Positions 27,148-38,594 are shown, numbered from the stretch's first letter. The stretch: 64,000 nucleotides of DNA from Pampus argenteus (GCA_036937835.1 CM072862.1:20304501-20368500); one strand, 5' to 3'. Notes: generated by a model from the letters alone, not told the origin. A program made the numbers and translations.

Positions 27148-27770
27148 CACTTCTCTCTCCGATGATACAGAAGAGAGTTTGGTAAGATGAAGAAATCGGG
27201 GCTACATACTGAACACAAAAGCAGCCTGATCTGACACAAATAATCAGAACACAAAGGTGAACACACCCTTGGCGATTTAACATTGCATGTAACAGCACAA
27301 GCCCCGATAGGATATGGGTGAAAGGTGTGGGCTGGAGACTGGGGAAGATAAGGAGTGGGTGGAGGCCAGGTGAGGAGTGGAAAAGAGATATGGGTTGTTG
27401 AAGTGGGTGGCAGGGGGGGCATTCAAACAATGAAGTAGCATCATAACTTCATCTTTTTTATATCATTTCTTTTTGGAGACAAGCAAGCAGTCAAGAAACA
27501 TTTTCTTCCACCCTCTACTCTTATATTTAAGGTCAATTTTTGAAAATTCAGATACCGTAAGTGTATTAAGCTGCAGTTTGTCTTTTTCTCATCATGCAGT
27601 GTTGGAAAAAAATATGACGCCAAGATGTCAACTTGATTGATTGCCTTAGGAAAACAATGGGAAATATGTTTTGTGGATTAGTGAAAACGTGGAGATGAAT
27701 TAAGTAATGACGATCCCACAAAAGCCACAATTACTTTGGTTTTTGTATGAACATTCATTTCACAAAGCAA

Positions 27771-27782
27771 CCCCCCCCCCCC
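27771..27782. repeat. C12 homopolymer
   Basis: Twelve consecutive C. Confidence 0.9.
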
Positions 27783-28001
27783 TAGAAGATTGATCATCAA
27801 TCAATTTGCTTTGAGAAATTGCAGAAATGGATGATGGCGTTGGAGATGAATGGGTTGCCAGCCAAAAGTGATGGACAAACAAAAAAAAACGACAAACAAA
27901 GACATATAAAAATCCCATAAGCGCACACATACATCTTCTTAAGATATGACAGTGTTTGTCATTATCAAAATTGTATGATCATCATTGTATGACAGACTAA
28001 G

Positions 28002-28019
28002 GATGGGGGGGGAGGGGGG
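28002..28019. repeat. G-rich tract
   Basis: Two long G runs separated by a single A. Confidence 0.85.
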
Positions 28020-28024
28020 TGTTT

Positions 28025-31000
28025 GAATAGATGTATGAAGATGATTAAAAAGACATAAATTTGTAAATTTGTAAAATTAAATGTAATTCCTGGTAATTTG
28101 CCATCATCTGTGTTTGGGCAATCCTGCCCCTGGCAGTTACTGATAACAAAAAAAGCTATTAATACATAAATATTTTAAAAAAAAAAAAATTATCAGTAGC
28201 ACTTCATTTATTCTCAAAGGAGGAAAGTACAAACATAAATGAACTCTGCAGTTCAGCCAGTGTACCAACAGGGGGTTTTGAATTATTTTTGTTTTTTTTT
28301 TGTGCAGACAAAACTGGATTCCCCTTTGGGGCAATAATCTACTCTGATGGCACTCAAAGCCACTACCTTAGTATAGCCCACAATCCATTTCATTTCCTTT
28401 TACCTAGACATATAGGACATGACAAGTTTTCTTCTTTTTTTAAGAAATACAATGTTTTCTTCAGTGTACATCCCTGCAAATCTCCCACTTATGATTTAAA
28501 GCTTCGTAAAAACTTCACTTAGTGACTGATTGGCTTACCATCTCCCTGTAGTTTGCTTAATTTTTTAAACTAATGTTGGCAACAGACCCAACTGTATGGT
28601 AAATTAATGTGTTTTCAGTTATTTGATCTGTGTAACCGTTTATTCGTATGCATGGTATTGTTGTTGAGATTTTACAAATTGTCAACTGCATTTTTTTAAG
28701 AAAATATCAAATCCGCTGCAACATCTTCAGTCAAAAGTATTCTAGACATGTACAGTATAGGAGATCACGAACATAGTATCCTGGAGAAGTGACAGGATAG
28801 ATGAGGAAAGATGTATGATCACAGCGTACAACAATCACTGGGCTCTCTCCATCTTCCTCTTTCATAGCGCCAAACTCTGTGTCAGCACAAGCCAGAAGAT
28901 ATTGCAACAGACTTTTCCCCTCAGGTGCAACATTGTCATAGTTCATTAATCTTCTCAAACTTCTTCTGCTGCCATCAGCCCCCGTACGTACTACTAATCC
29001 CCTTATTAATGTGGCAAATGAACCTGCACAAGAAGGACGACTCCCCCAAGGCTCCATAATTACAATGGTCTGTACAAACTCCTGTTTGCATAGGACGTCC
29101 ATTCATTAAACATACTGACAAGACAACTCCAGAAACACGCCGCTAAAATTCCCCCGTTCTTCTGTCACCCTGTGCTTTAAACTGAATACTACATCTACAG
29201 CATATTTAATGTCCTGCTCGTTTTTTTGAGGCTGACACTGTGATACGGGTCTATTGTTATTGTAATAGTCACAACAATCGGAAAAATGATATGCAGGTCA
29301 GATGAAGGCCGCTCTCATTCTTGGTGAACAAAAATTGAAAAAATAAAAAAAGTCTCCAGAATCATTTTGATTAGGTCGACCTAATATTGATTGTTGTCAG
29401 TTGTTATTTATGTCTGCAACTATAGCGAAGCTGCCAAAAAGAGAGACGTTATCCTGTGTCCCCAGAGAGCTAAGGCATGATTGGTGCTGCAGAGGCGCAC
29501 ATCAGAGCAGTGTGGGATAACTGAACTGTAGGTCCACGCTTCCATTGAATGTTTGCATTTTTTTTTCCTACCGCCATGCAAGAGAAAATACTAATAACCC
29601 ACAGCAATTAAAGCTTTTTACACACGTTGTGTTGACGCAATATGGTTGCACAACTGTGAGCCCTGCATAAGGCCCATAATTGTGCATCCTAACATATAAT
29701 ATAGATTCATATTACCATAACAAAGTGAGAAGGAGAAAAGGGATGCATCTTGTGCATTTGCAAGAATGTAGTACATATGAATCTGAGATATACTTGTTAA
29801 GTCCACATACAAAGAGCAGCCTTAATTTCAAATTCACCATGGGGAATTTATTTATGGTTAATAGTGAAGAGTGAGAACTTAAAAATGTATTTGTAATTAA
29901 TTAAGTATGGCGTTTTCATACATCGTCTCACTATTACTTTTAAAGCCTGCACACTCAGCGAAACCACGTTCATGTGTCGGATAACATGAGCTTTGGGATG
30001 TGATGTAAAGTACATGGTTAATACGTAGCCATTGGGCACATGTTATGTTAGCGTGCCACATCTATGTCTCCCCCTTTAGAATTGTGAAACGAAGAGAGTG
30101 CGACTGATCGTGAGACGGCAATGATTATACTTGGTTTCTTAGATGCTTGTGTTGCCTTGTGAAACTAGGACAGTGTTTTCATGCTTCTTTTCCTCAGTGT
30201 TGTTTACACTAATGTAGGTCCCTGGAGGGTAAATAAGTGAAAAAGAAGAGAAAGGCAAGGATTGCTCCTATTGCTATCAGCAAAGTTTGTGATCTCTATA
30301 AAACTGATTCCACTAGGCAGTCATCTGTGATGACACTGCTGTAGATGTCTGCTATTTCTATTCCCTATGTTATATATGCTATAAGAGCAAGATGTCACTG
30401 CAACCTTCATGACGTGCCGTTGTTCTCCACCTTCATCTCTGCCTGCTTGTTAATCAATTTACTTTTAGCTTTCTTTTTTTTTATTATTGATTGGTGCTGA
30501 TGTTGCATAGAAGTGACTCTTGAGAACCCGAACAAAATGGCTTTTCAATTCTTCGAGAGAAGGTCAATTTTAAAGGCTATTCCCCAAAGCTTTGCATGTG
30601 TCTTTCTCATAAATGTCCTCCTTTCGCTTAATAGCTTATTTCATGTCAACATCAAACAAGATTGGATGATGATTGATGGTGTTTGTTACTTATAAGGTGA
30701 CAATGTAAAGGCTAAACTTAAATATCCTATCATTTGCCTTGAATGCATAACGAAGTTCAGCATCTTAGTGAACATATTGTAAATACAGAGCATCAAACCA
30801 TATTTTATTACTACGGTAAAATAAATGGTGATACCTTAAAATGATATTGACTTTTTTTTTATATATGTATAATATATAATATTTTGTGTAATGATGATGT
30901 CGGTCTTATTTTCCAAAGCACTCCTTATCTGCAGGTTGTGTGATATGATATTCTGATGATATTACTTTTTGGATATAATGTCTTTTTAAAGATTCCCTCA

Positions 31001-32150
31001 AAAAGGTAATTGATATTTTTTTGGCTTTTATTTTTTCCTTCAATTTTTATCCATTACACAGGCACAACTCAAAGAGAAATATGATGATGTTTATCAATGC
31101 TCATGTAATGGAGATGGAATGCGCATGTCAATATAAATGGTTGAACTCTATAAAAACAGATCAAAATACGGATGTGACAATGGCATCGATAACAATAGTC
31201 ATTATAGATGACGACATTTCTGTGCAGTGTAGCCATTTTACCGCAATCAATAACTGCCATTTAGCCTCACATCTAAACTCTTGATAAGGAATAATTATGA
31301 CTGAGAACCAGCCAGATATGCCTTAACAGTCTTCATTACTAATCTCTAAACACAGATATTAGCTAATAGTGGAAAAGTGGAAAATTACTTTTTCCTTCTA
31401 ATCATAAAGACACTGAGATAAGACAGTGTACCCTTGTGTGTCAAATATATTAACGCATATTTATTAGAATAATTCATAGATACTGCTAATGGAGAGAACA
31501 TCTAACTTTCCTTGGTGCTTTTATGGTAGTGAATTTTATTTAGAGCTTAATGCGTCTCAATCAATGAATAAAATGTGATTTGATTGAGAGCATTTTATTT
31601 TTTTTTTTACAACATAATTACTTGATGTGATGTTTGTAAGAGATGTTTCATTTTCCAGTTCTGAAGAATGGGTGACAGGACAGAATTGAGATGATTAGAT
31701 TGGCAAGACTTAAAGTAGACGGCGTTGGGGTCAGTAAAGGCTGAAAAATAAATAAATAAATAGAACTGAGGCACAACTTGTTGGTTTCTCAGCTTATATA
31801 AGGTTTACCTTTATGCTATATACAAGCGCATAGAAAAATATTGTCAATCAAGTTGTACAGAACATTGCAGTGGGATACGTTTGAGTGAAAGCTTCTGCGA
31901 CAGTGTATTATCTATATAATAAATGGTGCTACATAAAACATGCTGGCTCTGTTTGTGTGCTTCTTTGAATCGTTTGTCACAATTATTGATTCCAATAAAT
32001 CTTGTGTGAAATTGTGGGATGACTGAGAGAATCAATGAAGTTGTGCTTACAGTATGGTGTCATATCTCATGTGTCCTCCCCCCCCTCCTCCCCCCGCGCC
32101 AGCATCACCCATTTCATCACCTTGTCTCATCTTCCTCTCCACACACCACC
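28025..32150. other. Intronic stretch without supported genes
   Basis: AT-rich. A 123-codon minus-strand frame at 28731-29102 has ordinary composition but no recognised similarity or splice context. A perfect 16-bp palindrome, ATTAGGTCGACCTAAT, lies at 29370-29385. Short T-rich and ATAAA-rich runs are present. Nothing else is supported. Confidence 0.45.
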
Positions 32151-32153
32151 AAC

Positions 32154-32156
<3 letters not shown>

Positions 32157-32200
<44 letters not shown>
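32157..32200. repeat. (CA)n microsatellite, 22 units
   Basis: Uninterrupted AC repeats preceded by a C-rich stretch (32079-32100). Confidence 0.97.
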
Positions 32201-32203
<3 letters not shown>

Positions 32204-32542
32204 GGGTGCCTGGCAAATGACGGCAAACTGAATGCCTCTTTTGACTGCTACCTCTCACACAGACGCGCATTAAATGCAACCCCAGATGCAGTGACCCGGT
32301 GGTATACATCGATAAGAGTCACACAGTGTCACCCCTGTAATTCCACTCTCCCTGTTCCGGATAGATCTTATCACTCACATCTCTAACTGCCATTATCAAT
32401 CTTCCCTGTGCAGCCTCTGCATGATTAGGTGAGAGTATTTCACTAAGAACACCAACATAGGTTTCACTCCTTTCTTCTCCTCCCTTGCATTTATAAGTCC
32501 ACTGCAGATTGGCGTAGTGCCAGTCCGTGCCATGCAGCGCAA

Positions 32543-32558
32543 CACTGCCACCTAAAGG
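32543..32558 (-). promoter_or_regulatory. CTCF-like motif
   Basis: The minus strand reads CCTTTAGGTGGCAGTG, a close fit to the CTCF consensus (CC-A/T-N-TAG-R-K-GGCAGTG form). It lies about 1 kb beyond the large exon in the intron. Confidence 0.5.
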
Positions 32559-32659
32559 TTCAGTACCACAACCCGTCAAGCCTGACCCACTGACAACACT
32601 CTCACTCTGCCTCCCTTTCTTCCCTCCGTGCGCCCGCTCTCTCTCTCCCCCTCCTGCTC

Positions 32660-32965
32660 CCTGTTTTTGTCCACGTGTGTTCCATTAGATTAGAACTGTG
32701 TTGTGTAGTGGTGCTTTATTAGCAGAAAAATTAATAAGGCTTTGATAAAAAGCAGCATGGATTACGTTGAAATTTGAGGCTCATTATTGGCTAATCCTTT
32801 TTGAATTGGATGTGTATCAAGTTCCAGACAAGCTTCACTCAGTTCGCTAGTGTGCTTTGAGAGGAGGCATTTAATTCAAGCTTAGATGATGTGGCAAAGC
32901 CTACAGTGACATTCACAATACCACCGCAGCAGTTTAATTATTGACTGTTGTTATTGCTGCAGGTG
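32660..32965. promoter_or_regulatory. Possible conserved non-coding element
   Basis: High-complexity sequence rich in homeodomain-type cores (ATTAG, TTAATAAGG, GGCTAATCC, TTTAATTATTG) and free of simple repeats, next to the pcdh9 exon. Composition alone suggests a conserved enhancer-like element. No alignment was possible. Confidence 0.25.
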
Positions 32966-33426
32966 TTGGAAAGGTTACAAGTATTTTGTGATATTACAGT
33001 ACACACCAAAACAAAACAAAAACAAAAAAAACAAAAAAAAGCAAACAAAAAAAAAAAACATGAATACACTCAGTTTCATGACGAGAGAGGTGAAAATTCA
33101 GCTAGGTTTTTTTGGAGAATGCGTGCAGCATTTATCATGAATGAAAACAGTAAGTTGAGTAGATAGGCAAGAAAAAAATGTTTCTTTCACAAAGAACATT
33201 GAGTCACAATTAATGTTATGTTGGTACATTTTTAACCAGTGAGCTAACCTGGGTGCTGAATAGACAAAATAAGGCAAGGCAATCACTCACCTACTTGCAT
33301 TTTTGTTAAATAAGACTTTAAATATATTTTAATGGCAAAACATCAGTCTATAATTATTCCCCCAAAACTATGCATGTGATTGTTGAGTTCATAATTACCT
33401 CCATTAATTAGCAGGTGTTCAAGTTA

Positions 33427-33486
33427 ATTTTTTTCTCTTTTTTTTTTCTCTCTTCTTTTTTTTTTTTTTTCCTTTTTTTTTTTTTA
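33427..33486. repeat. Polypyrimidine tract (T-rich)
   Basis: Almost pure T with C interruptions. On the transcribed minus strand it is a 60-base A/G-rich run about 110 bases after the readthrough stop codon. Confidence 0.9.
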
Positions 33487-33592
33487 AGTCAACCTTGAGA
33501 AACAGTGGAACCTGCTGAAGCAGTACGTCTCCTGAACTCTTTTCTGTTGCTTCACAGTAACTTAGAGTGAGTCTCTAATCTAGACTGGCACT

Positions 33593-36500
33593 TTAGCACT
33601 GTGGAACAGGGCAGTTATAGGCAGTACTTATAGACCAGTAAAAGTGCTCTTTTACCTGCTGTCTGGTGTGCATGGGCCCCTTCGTCTTGAACCCTCCTTG
33701 GGAGCTGCATTCTGAGGCACTGAAGTGGTCGGAGCTCGTGGAGGACCTCTTGGAAAGGGTGTCACAACCCCCAACAAATGTGTTATCCAATGGGAGCTCC
33801 TGAATCACGTGATGCTTCTTCACCGAGACCGGTGTGTCAGCCTTGAGGTGGAAGGCTGACTGCGGTGAGGCGGATTTGTAGTGCCGGGCCAGGTCTGGAC
33901 TGCTAGGTTTGAACGTTGTGGTAGGTGTGGCGTTCCAATCAAAGCGTCCAATCCCTTGCTCCTCCAGCTCTGTGGGCAGGCTGATGGTTCCGTTGATTGG
34001 CTCGTGGGCAGGGTCATCAGGTTTGTTCCCCTCAATGGTGACAAAGTTGAGCAGAGAGCTTTTGGGGGATTTCCTTTTCTTGCGCTTTTTCTTCTTATTC
34101 TGCTTGTTCTCCGTGTTAGGTGACATCCACTCAGCCCCCTGTTTTTTCCTCTGTGCAGCTTTGAACCTGGAAGCATGGCGGCAGCGGAGCAGCACAGTGA
34201 CAAAGATAACAATAATTACCACTAAGGCTCCAGTAACAAAAGCTATCATTATGGTTAAGTAGTCACCACTTTGATAAGTTTCACTGCTTTCACCAATGTT
34301 TCGGTCAATTGGGGTCTCCATGGTGCGCCGGATGAGATCATAGATGAGAGTTGAGTTGCCCACAGTGTCATTGACGTACAGAAATACCAGAACCAGAGTA
34401 TGGAGGGACTTGGGATATCCTAGGTCACTGATATTGACCACTAATCTGTGTAAGCCTATGTCAGTCACTGCTGGCTTTTCCTCCAGGGTAATATTCCCTG
34501 TGACAGGGTCGATCCTGAACAGACCCTTGTTGTTGCCGCTCACAATGGTATATTTGAGTTCTGCATTCATCCCTGTATCACCATCTACAGCAAACACTTC
34601 TGCTACCACAGATCCTGGGATAGAGGAGAGAGGGACAAGCTTGAAGGACGTGTTGGAAGGAGGGTAGATGACAATGGGGGTGTTGTCATTCACATCAATG
34701 ACATTGATGGTCACCTTGGCAGCTGAGGAGCAAGGAGGCCTGCCACTGTCTACAGCCCTGACATCAAATGTGTAGGAGCTCTGTTGCTCCCTATCAAATG
34801 ACACATTAGATTTTATCACCCCAGAGTAAGGATCCAGTATAAAGTTCTCATTGTCATTCAGAATGGAAAGAGAAACAGCAGCATTTTCTCCAGCATCCGA
34901 ATCTGTCACAGTTATCACCCCAACAGTGCTGTATTTAGGAAGATTTTCAGACACAAAGAACTGAAAGTGGTTGTGTGTGAACTTTGGGTTGTTGTCATTT
35001 TCATCCAGAACAGTTACAATGACAGCTGCCTGTGTTTGCAGAGGCGGAGTCCCATTATCTCTTGCCGTTACAGTGAAGAGGAACCTATCCTGATCCTCCC
35101 GGTCAAACACTCTAGATGCAGTCAGAACCCCTGTTTTGCGGTCAAGATCGAAGAATGACGCGTTTGGTCCCAGCTGATAAACTATTTCTGCATTTTTCCC
35201 ACTGTCCTCATCCGTGGCACTAAGAGTGGTGAGGAACAGGTCGCGTTTGTTGTTTTCCATGACAGCCAGTTCAATAACCGGCTGAGTAAAAATAGGCGGG
35301 TTGTCATTCTCATCCTCCAGCCTCACTCTTACCAAAGCAGTCTGATTCAGGCTTGGTTTTCCGGAGTCAGAAGCTACAATTTTAAAGTTATATTCCTTGG
35401 TCCCTTCGTAGTCAAGCAGTGCGGACGTCTCTAACAGATACTGGTTGTCGTACACAGCTTTCAGATGGAAGGGCACATCCTTCTCTATGAAACAAATGAC
35501 CTTGCCGTTGATGTCAGTGTCTTTGTCTGACACCGTGATGAGAGCTATCTTGGTATTGATGGGATCCTTCTCCGAGAGGAAAACAGTGCCATTAATGGGA
35601 CTGATTATGTATCTCAGGTCTATATTTGGTGGATTGTCATTAACATCAGTCACATTTATTGTAATAGTAGCTCTGGCAGGACTTGAGCTGCCATCACTAG
35701 CTAGAACTGAGAGCTTATGTATAGCAGTCTCCTCCCTGTCCAGAGGCCTCTGCACTGTGATTAGGCCAGATGTTGTATTCAGTGCAAACAGTCTTTTTGT
35801 AGCAGGCGACACCTGAGTCCCAAATACGTATCGAATCTCTGCATTTGCCCCTATGTCCGCATCTGTGGCTTGAAGCTGCACAACAGATGTGCCGATAGCA
35901 GAATTCTCTGGTATATGCACATCTACCTGACTCTCCTTAAACACTGGTCTGTTATCATTGACATCAGTTACAGTAACTTGGAGAATGGCAGTGCTGGATT
36001 TCTGCGGACTGCCACCATCCTCCACTTTGATCTTCATTACATATGTATCCTTCTGCTCTCTGTCCAGATTCTGCTGCACAATGAGCTGAGGCCACTTCTC
36101 CCCCTCAGGCGTTTCCACTATATCTAAGCCGAAGGCACTTTGCCCATTGATCAGCTCATATTTGTGGACACTGTTGGGGCCAGTGTCTGGGTCAGTGGCA
36201 GAAGGAATAGCAAAGCGACTGTTAATGAGCGTGTTCTCCGGGATGGAGATGTTGATCACAGGGGACGGGAACATGGGGGCATTATCATTTGTGTCTTTGA
36301 CAATTATTTTGATCTTAATCAGCCTGAAATAATCATTAGGCAGAATGACCACTTCAATTTCAAAGGAGCACTCGCTATCCTCAAACGAAGGACCGGGGCA
36401 CAACTTCTCTCTGTCGATTCGGTTTGATGTTGTGAATATCTCTCCGGTGCTGCTCAGAACACGAACCAGTGGGTTATCTCCTGCCTTGGAGACAAGCCGG

Positions 36501-36691
36501 TACACAAGATTAGCACTTGCTCCAGTGGCGGCATTCGTATGAGAAATGTTTAGGTCCTTTGGTATGTTTCCAATGAGGACATTTTCTTGCAACTCCTCTC
36601 TGATGGGGTAGATCAATTCTTGAGCGATTGAAGGATCTAGCCATATGCAGGCGAGTAGGGTGCCCAACAGGTAATAGTCTTTTAGATCCAT
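33593..36691 (-). CDS. pcdh9: Protocadherin-9, large first coding exon (delta-1 protocadherin), with readthrough tail
   Basis: Single-pass cell-surface adhesion protein of the delta-1 protocadherin family, mediating calcium-dependent, mainly homophilic contacts between neurons. The frame is open for 1032 codons. Signal peptide about 1-23. Seven cadherin repeats follow, bounded by linkers DTNDNAP (133-139), DVNDNRP (243-249), DVNDNPP (349-355), DENDNPP (460-466), DENDNNP (563-569), DVNDNTP (666-672) and a degenerate YVNDT (772-776). DRE calcium motifs are in EC1, 2, 3, 5 and 6; EC4 has LDYE instead. EC1 carries a C98/C108 pair. Transmembrane helix about 812-835. The tail has a lysine/arginine-rich run (866-874) and the conserved block ELPLDNTFVGGCDTLS (965-980). 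The ATG context is strong (G at -3 and +4). The true exon probably ends after codon 1012 at a splice donor, so the last 20 residues would be intron readthrough. The PP1-binding RRVTF motif expected of delta-1 tails is absent and should lie in later exons. PCDH9, rather than PCDH1, 7 or 11, is chosen from near-identity of recognised segments. Confidence 0.96.
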   Translation of the reverse strand: MDLKDYYLLGTLLACIWLDPSIAQELIYPIREELQENVLIGNIPKDLNISHTNAATGASANLVYRLVSKAGDNPLVRVLSSTGEIFTTSNRIDREKLCPGPSFEDSECSFEIEVVILPNDYFRLIKIKIIVKDTNDNAPMFPSPVINISIPENTLINSRFAIPSATDPDTGPNSVHKYELINGQSAFGLDIVETPEGEKWPQLIVQQNLDREQKDTYVMKIKVEDGGSPQKSSTAILQVTVTDVNDNRPVFKESQVDVHIPENSAIGTSVVQLQATDADIGANAEIRYVFGTQVSPATKRLFALNTTSGLITVQRPLDREETAIHKLSVLASDGSSSPARATITINVTDVNDNPPNIDLRYIISPINGTVFLSEKDPINTKIALITVSDKDTDINGKVICFIEKDVPFHLKAVYDNQYLLETSALLDYEGTKEYNFKIVASDSGKPSLNQTALVRVRLEDENDNPPIFTQPVIELAVMENNKRDLFLTTLSATDEDSGKNAEIVYQLGPNASFFDLDRKTGVLTASRVFDREDQDRFLFTVTARDNGTPPLQTQAAVIVTVLDENDNNPKFTHNHFQFFVSENLPKYSTVGVITVTDSDAGENAAVSLSILNDNENFILDPYSGVIKSNVSFDREQQSSYTFDVRAVDSGRPPCSSAAKVTINVIDVNDNTPIVIYPPSNTSFKLVPLSSIPGSVVAEVFAVDGDTGMNAELKYTIVSGNNKGLFRIDPVTGNITLEEKPAVTDIGLHRLVVNISDLGYPKSLHTLVLVFLYVNDTVGNSTLIYDLIRRTMETPIDRNIGESSETYQSGDYLTIMIAFVTGALVVIIVIFVTVLLRCRHASRFKAAQRKKQGAEWMSPNTENKQNKKKKRKKRKSPKSSLLNFVTIEGNKPDDPAHEPINGTISLPTELEEQGIGRFDWNATPTTTFKPSSPDLARHYKSASPQSAFHLKADTPVSVKKHHVIQELPLDNTFVGGCDTLSKRSSTSSDHFSASECSSQGGFKTKGPMHTRQQVKEHFYWSISTAYNCPVPQC
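33649..33658 (-). other. pcdh9: Splice donor ending the large pcdh9 exon (CAG|GTAAAAG)
   Basis: On the minus strand the exon reads ...CAG and the intron starts GTAAAAG, with the cut between 33656 and 33655. The exon then holds exactly 3036 coding bases (1012 codons), so the junction is phase 0. The position just after the conserved CDTLSKRSSTSS block, and a tail that then stops after 20 unrelated codons, both support real use. Inferred from consensus only. Confidence 0.8.
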
Positions 36692-36810
36692 GACAGTGGG
36701 AATGTGTTTCCAGCCTTCACAATTTTAAAAAGGTTTCTCTCTATGCAATGCTGTTAACAAGAGTGACTCCTCTCATGTGATGGCAGGAATCTTCCACAGA
36801 CCAACCTATA
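36692..36810 (-). promoter_or_regulatory. pcdh9: pcdh9 leader with candidate splice acceptors upstream of the ATG
   Basis: Known vertebrate PCDH9 genes have a non-coding first exon spliced to the large coding exon, so an acceptor is expected here. Two AG sites fit. One is CTCTTGTTAACAG with the exon starting at 36750. The other is GTATTTATAG with the exon starting at 36805. The first has the better pyrimidine stretch and a nearby branch-like TTAAC. No in-frame upstream ATG is needed, because the annotated ATG gives a proper signal peptide. The choice of acceptor is uncertain. Confidence 0.4.
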
Positions 36811-37217
36811 AATACATGACAGAGTTTCTCTTCAGTTAAATAACTCACACATGCACAGTAATTACAACTAATCAACAAAACAATCCGCTCCTGACAGTCA
36901 GCTGTGTTGTTCACTTCAATTATTATTATTATTTACATGAAATAATTTACACAATATATCATTATTAAATATGCTCAAAGGTCTTAAGCAACAATTCACA
37001 ATGAAAAAAAAAAAAAAGATCAACACTAACACACTGCAGCAGCCATTTAGGCAAACATTCATGTCTGTTGCTCCCTATCTAAATCCTCCACATTGTTTTT
37101 TTATGGTCACTAAGGATTTTTCAGCGCCTCAAACCCCCTTTGGCTACAAAACTTCACAACACATTACACAATCTTATTAATTTCACACTTAAATTGCCAA
37201 AATGAAATAGCTTTAGC

Positions 37218-37243
37218 TGTGTGTGTGTGTGTGTGCGTGTGTG
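37218..37243. repeat. (GT)n microsatellite
   Basis: About 13 GT units with one CG interruption, lying between the candidate promoter and the coding exon. Confidence 0.95.
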
Positions 37244-37599
37244 GGCTCCTAAACGAATGAATACGCATGAATGAAGCCGGGAAGAAAAAATGAGATCAGT
37301 CAGATTTTGAATTCTTAGTGGGCAACTAAGACCTTTTCTTATCGTACATACCAAAATCCGTTAGAGCGCAGGAGAAAACCCGGAGTGTGTCAGCTCATAG
37401 TCTTCTCATCCAGTGTGCCTGCGAGCTTATTCGGGTAAAGATATCCTTCTCAGTCAATGCCGTTAGATTTGGCTTTAGGTCCAGGAGAAAAAAAAAAATA
37501 AATAAAATAATCGCCCGCAGGAGTAATCAGACTCAAAGGCAGGTTTGGAGAAAAGGCAGTTGGTTTAACAAACTGGGGTGAATAAGAGGCTGCATATGT

Positions 37600-38350
37600 C
37601 GCAGTTCCTCCCCCCCCCATTTAAAATAACTTCAGGAATGGACAGGATCTAACGACCTGTGATGATTGCGGTGATCAGCGTCGCTCTCCAGCAGACTGCC
37701 AGGTGGTCAGTGGTTTGTGGTGTCTTCCATTAAAACGGCTCCCAAAATCAATGCTCATCTCCCGTGCACGTCCTGAGAAAACCGGCGTTTTTCTTTCTTT
37801 TCTTTTCTTTTTTCTTCTTCTTCTTCTCTCCCCAGGCTACCTGTTAAGGTAAAAGCGCCGACAAGGTGAACGCAAGAAGAGACAGTGTTGTCCCGTCATG
37901 TTTCAAGTTCACGGAGCTCCATCAATAATCAGGCGACGTAGACACAAGGTTAAAAAGAACATGAAGACATTAAAAAAAAGATAGAGAGAAAGAGAGGTGT
38001 GATATCTCAGAGTCGATCCCACATGGAGATGCCGAACTAAATATAAATGCTGTTTTAGTGTGACACCAATGCGCAGCTTTGTATGTGCCGTTTATCCTCG
38101 CACTCTCACTCCCAGAGCAGAATATCTTGCACTAACTCTGTGTAAACCCATAGGACGGGTGGTGAAGTACACCACATCGACGCCCCTCACCCCGCCGACC
38201 ACCGTCATTGGTCACCGCCCCTCTCTTTCACTGGCGTCGACAAGCCACGGAGCAACAGGATTGGCCCGAAGTCACGTCATTTATAATGCAGACCCGAAAG
38301 GGTTGTCAGCGGTGAGATGCTCAGTGAAGATGCTGCAGGCTGCAGAGACG
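37600..38350 (-). promoter_or_regulatory. pcdh9: Candidate pcdh9 promoter and 5'-UTR region, CpG-rich
   Basis: This block is clearly richer in G+C and CpG than its surroundings, most strongly at 38150-38300. It holds GC-box-like sequence at 38189-38198 (CACCCCGCCG) and 38215-38220 (CCGCCC), inverted CCAAT boxes at 38207-38211 and 38260-38264, a CRE-like TGACGTGAC (minus) at 38271-38279 and a TATA-like ATTTATA at 38279-38285. A usable minus-strand donor CAG|GTAGCC lies at 37839-37843, and a second, TTTTG|GTATGTAC, at about 37345-37356. Either could end a non-coding first exon. The location 1.5 kb upstream of the start codon fits a pcdh9 promoter. The transcription start itself cannot be placed. 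Confidence 0.55.
37790..37832. repeat. CTT/CTTT pyrimidine tract
   Basis: Imperfect TTTCT and TTC units ending in CTCTCCCC, directly beside the donor candidate at 37841. Confidence 0.85.
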
Positions 38351-38380
38351 TTTAACTAAAAAACCCCGAGGCTGGAGGGG

Positions 38381-38410
38381 GATGATGATGATGATGACGA
38401 TGATGATGAT
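38381..38410. repeat. (GAT)n microsatellite
   Basis: Ten GAT-type units with one GAC. Confidence 0.95.
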
Positions 38411-38594
38411 GCTGCTTGATCATAATGTAGGAAAATAAAAAGAGCGGCTGACTTCTGGCTTTTATCACCGTTTGTGATTATATATAAAAGCAGTCATTGG
38501 CTCTAAATGGACGCATCAAACCCAACAAGCCAACCTGTTAGGCTGATGTCAGGTGGACATACAGTAAAAAGCCTCAAGAGTTAAACACAGTTTC

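Noticed and set aside
32319..32579. 86-codon minus-strand frame as a possible next pcdh9 exon
   Set aside because: It lacks the expected delta-1 tail motifs and a convincing acceptor; part of it overlaps a CTCF-like motif.
33820..36542. Open frames on the plus strand and a second minus frame across the pcdh9 exon
   Set aside because: They are shadows of the conserved pcdh9 frame and show no domains.
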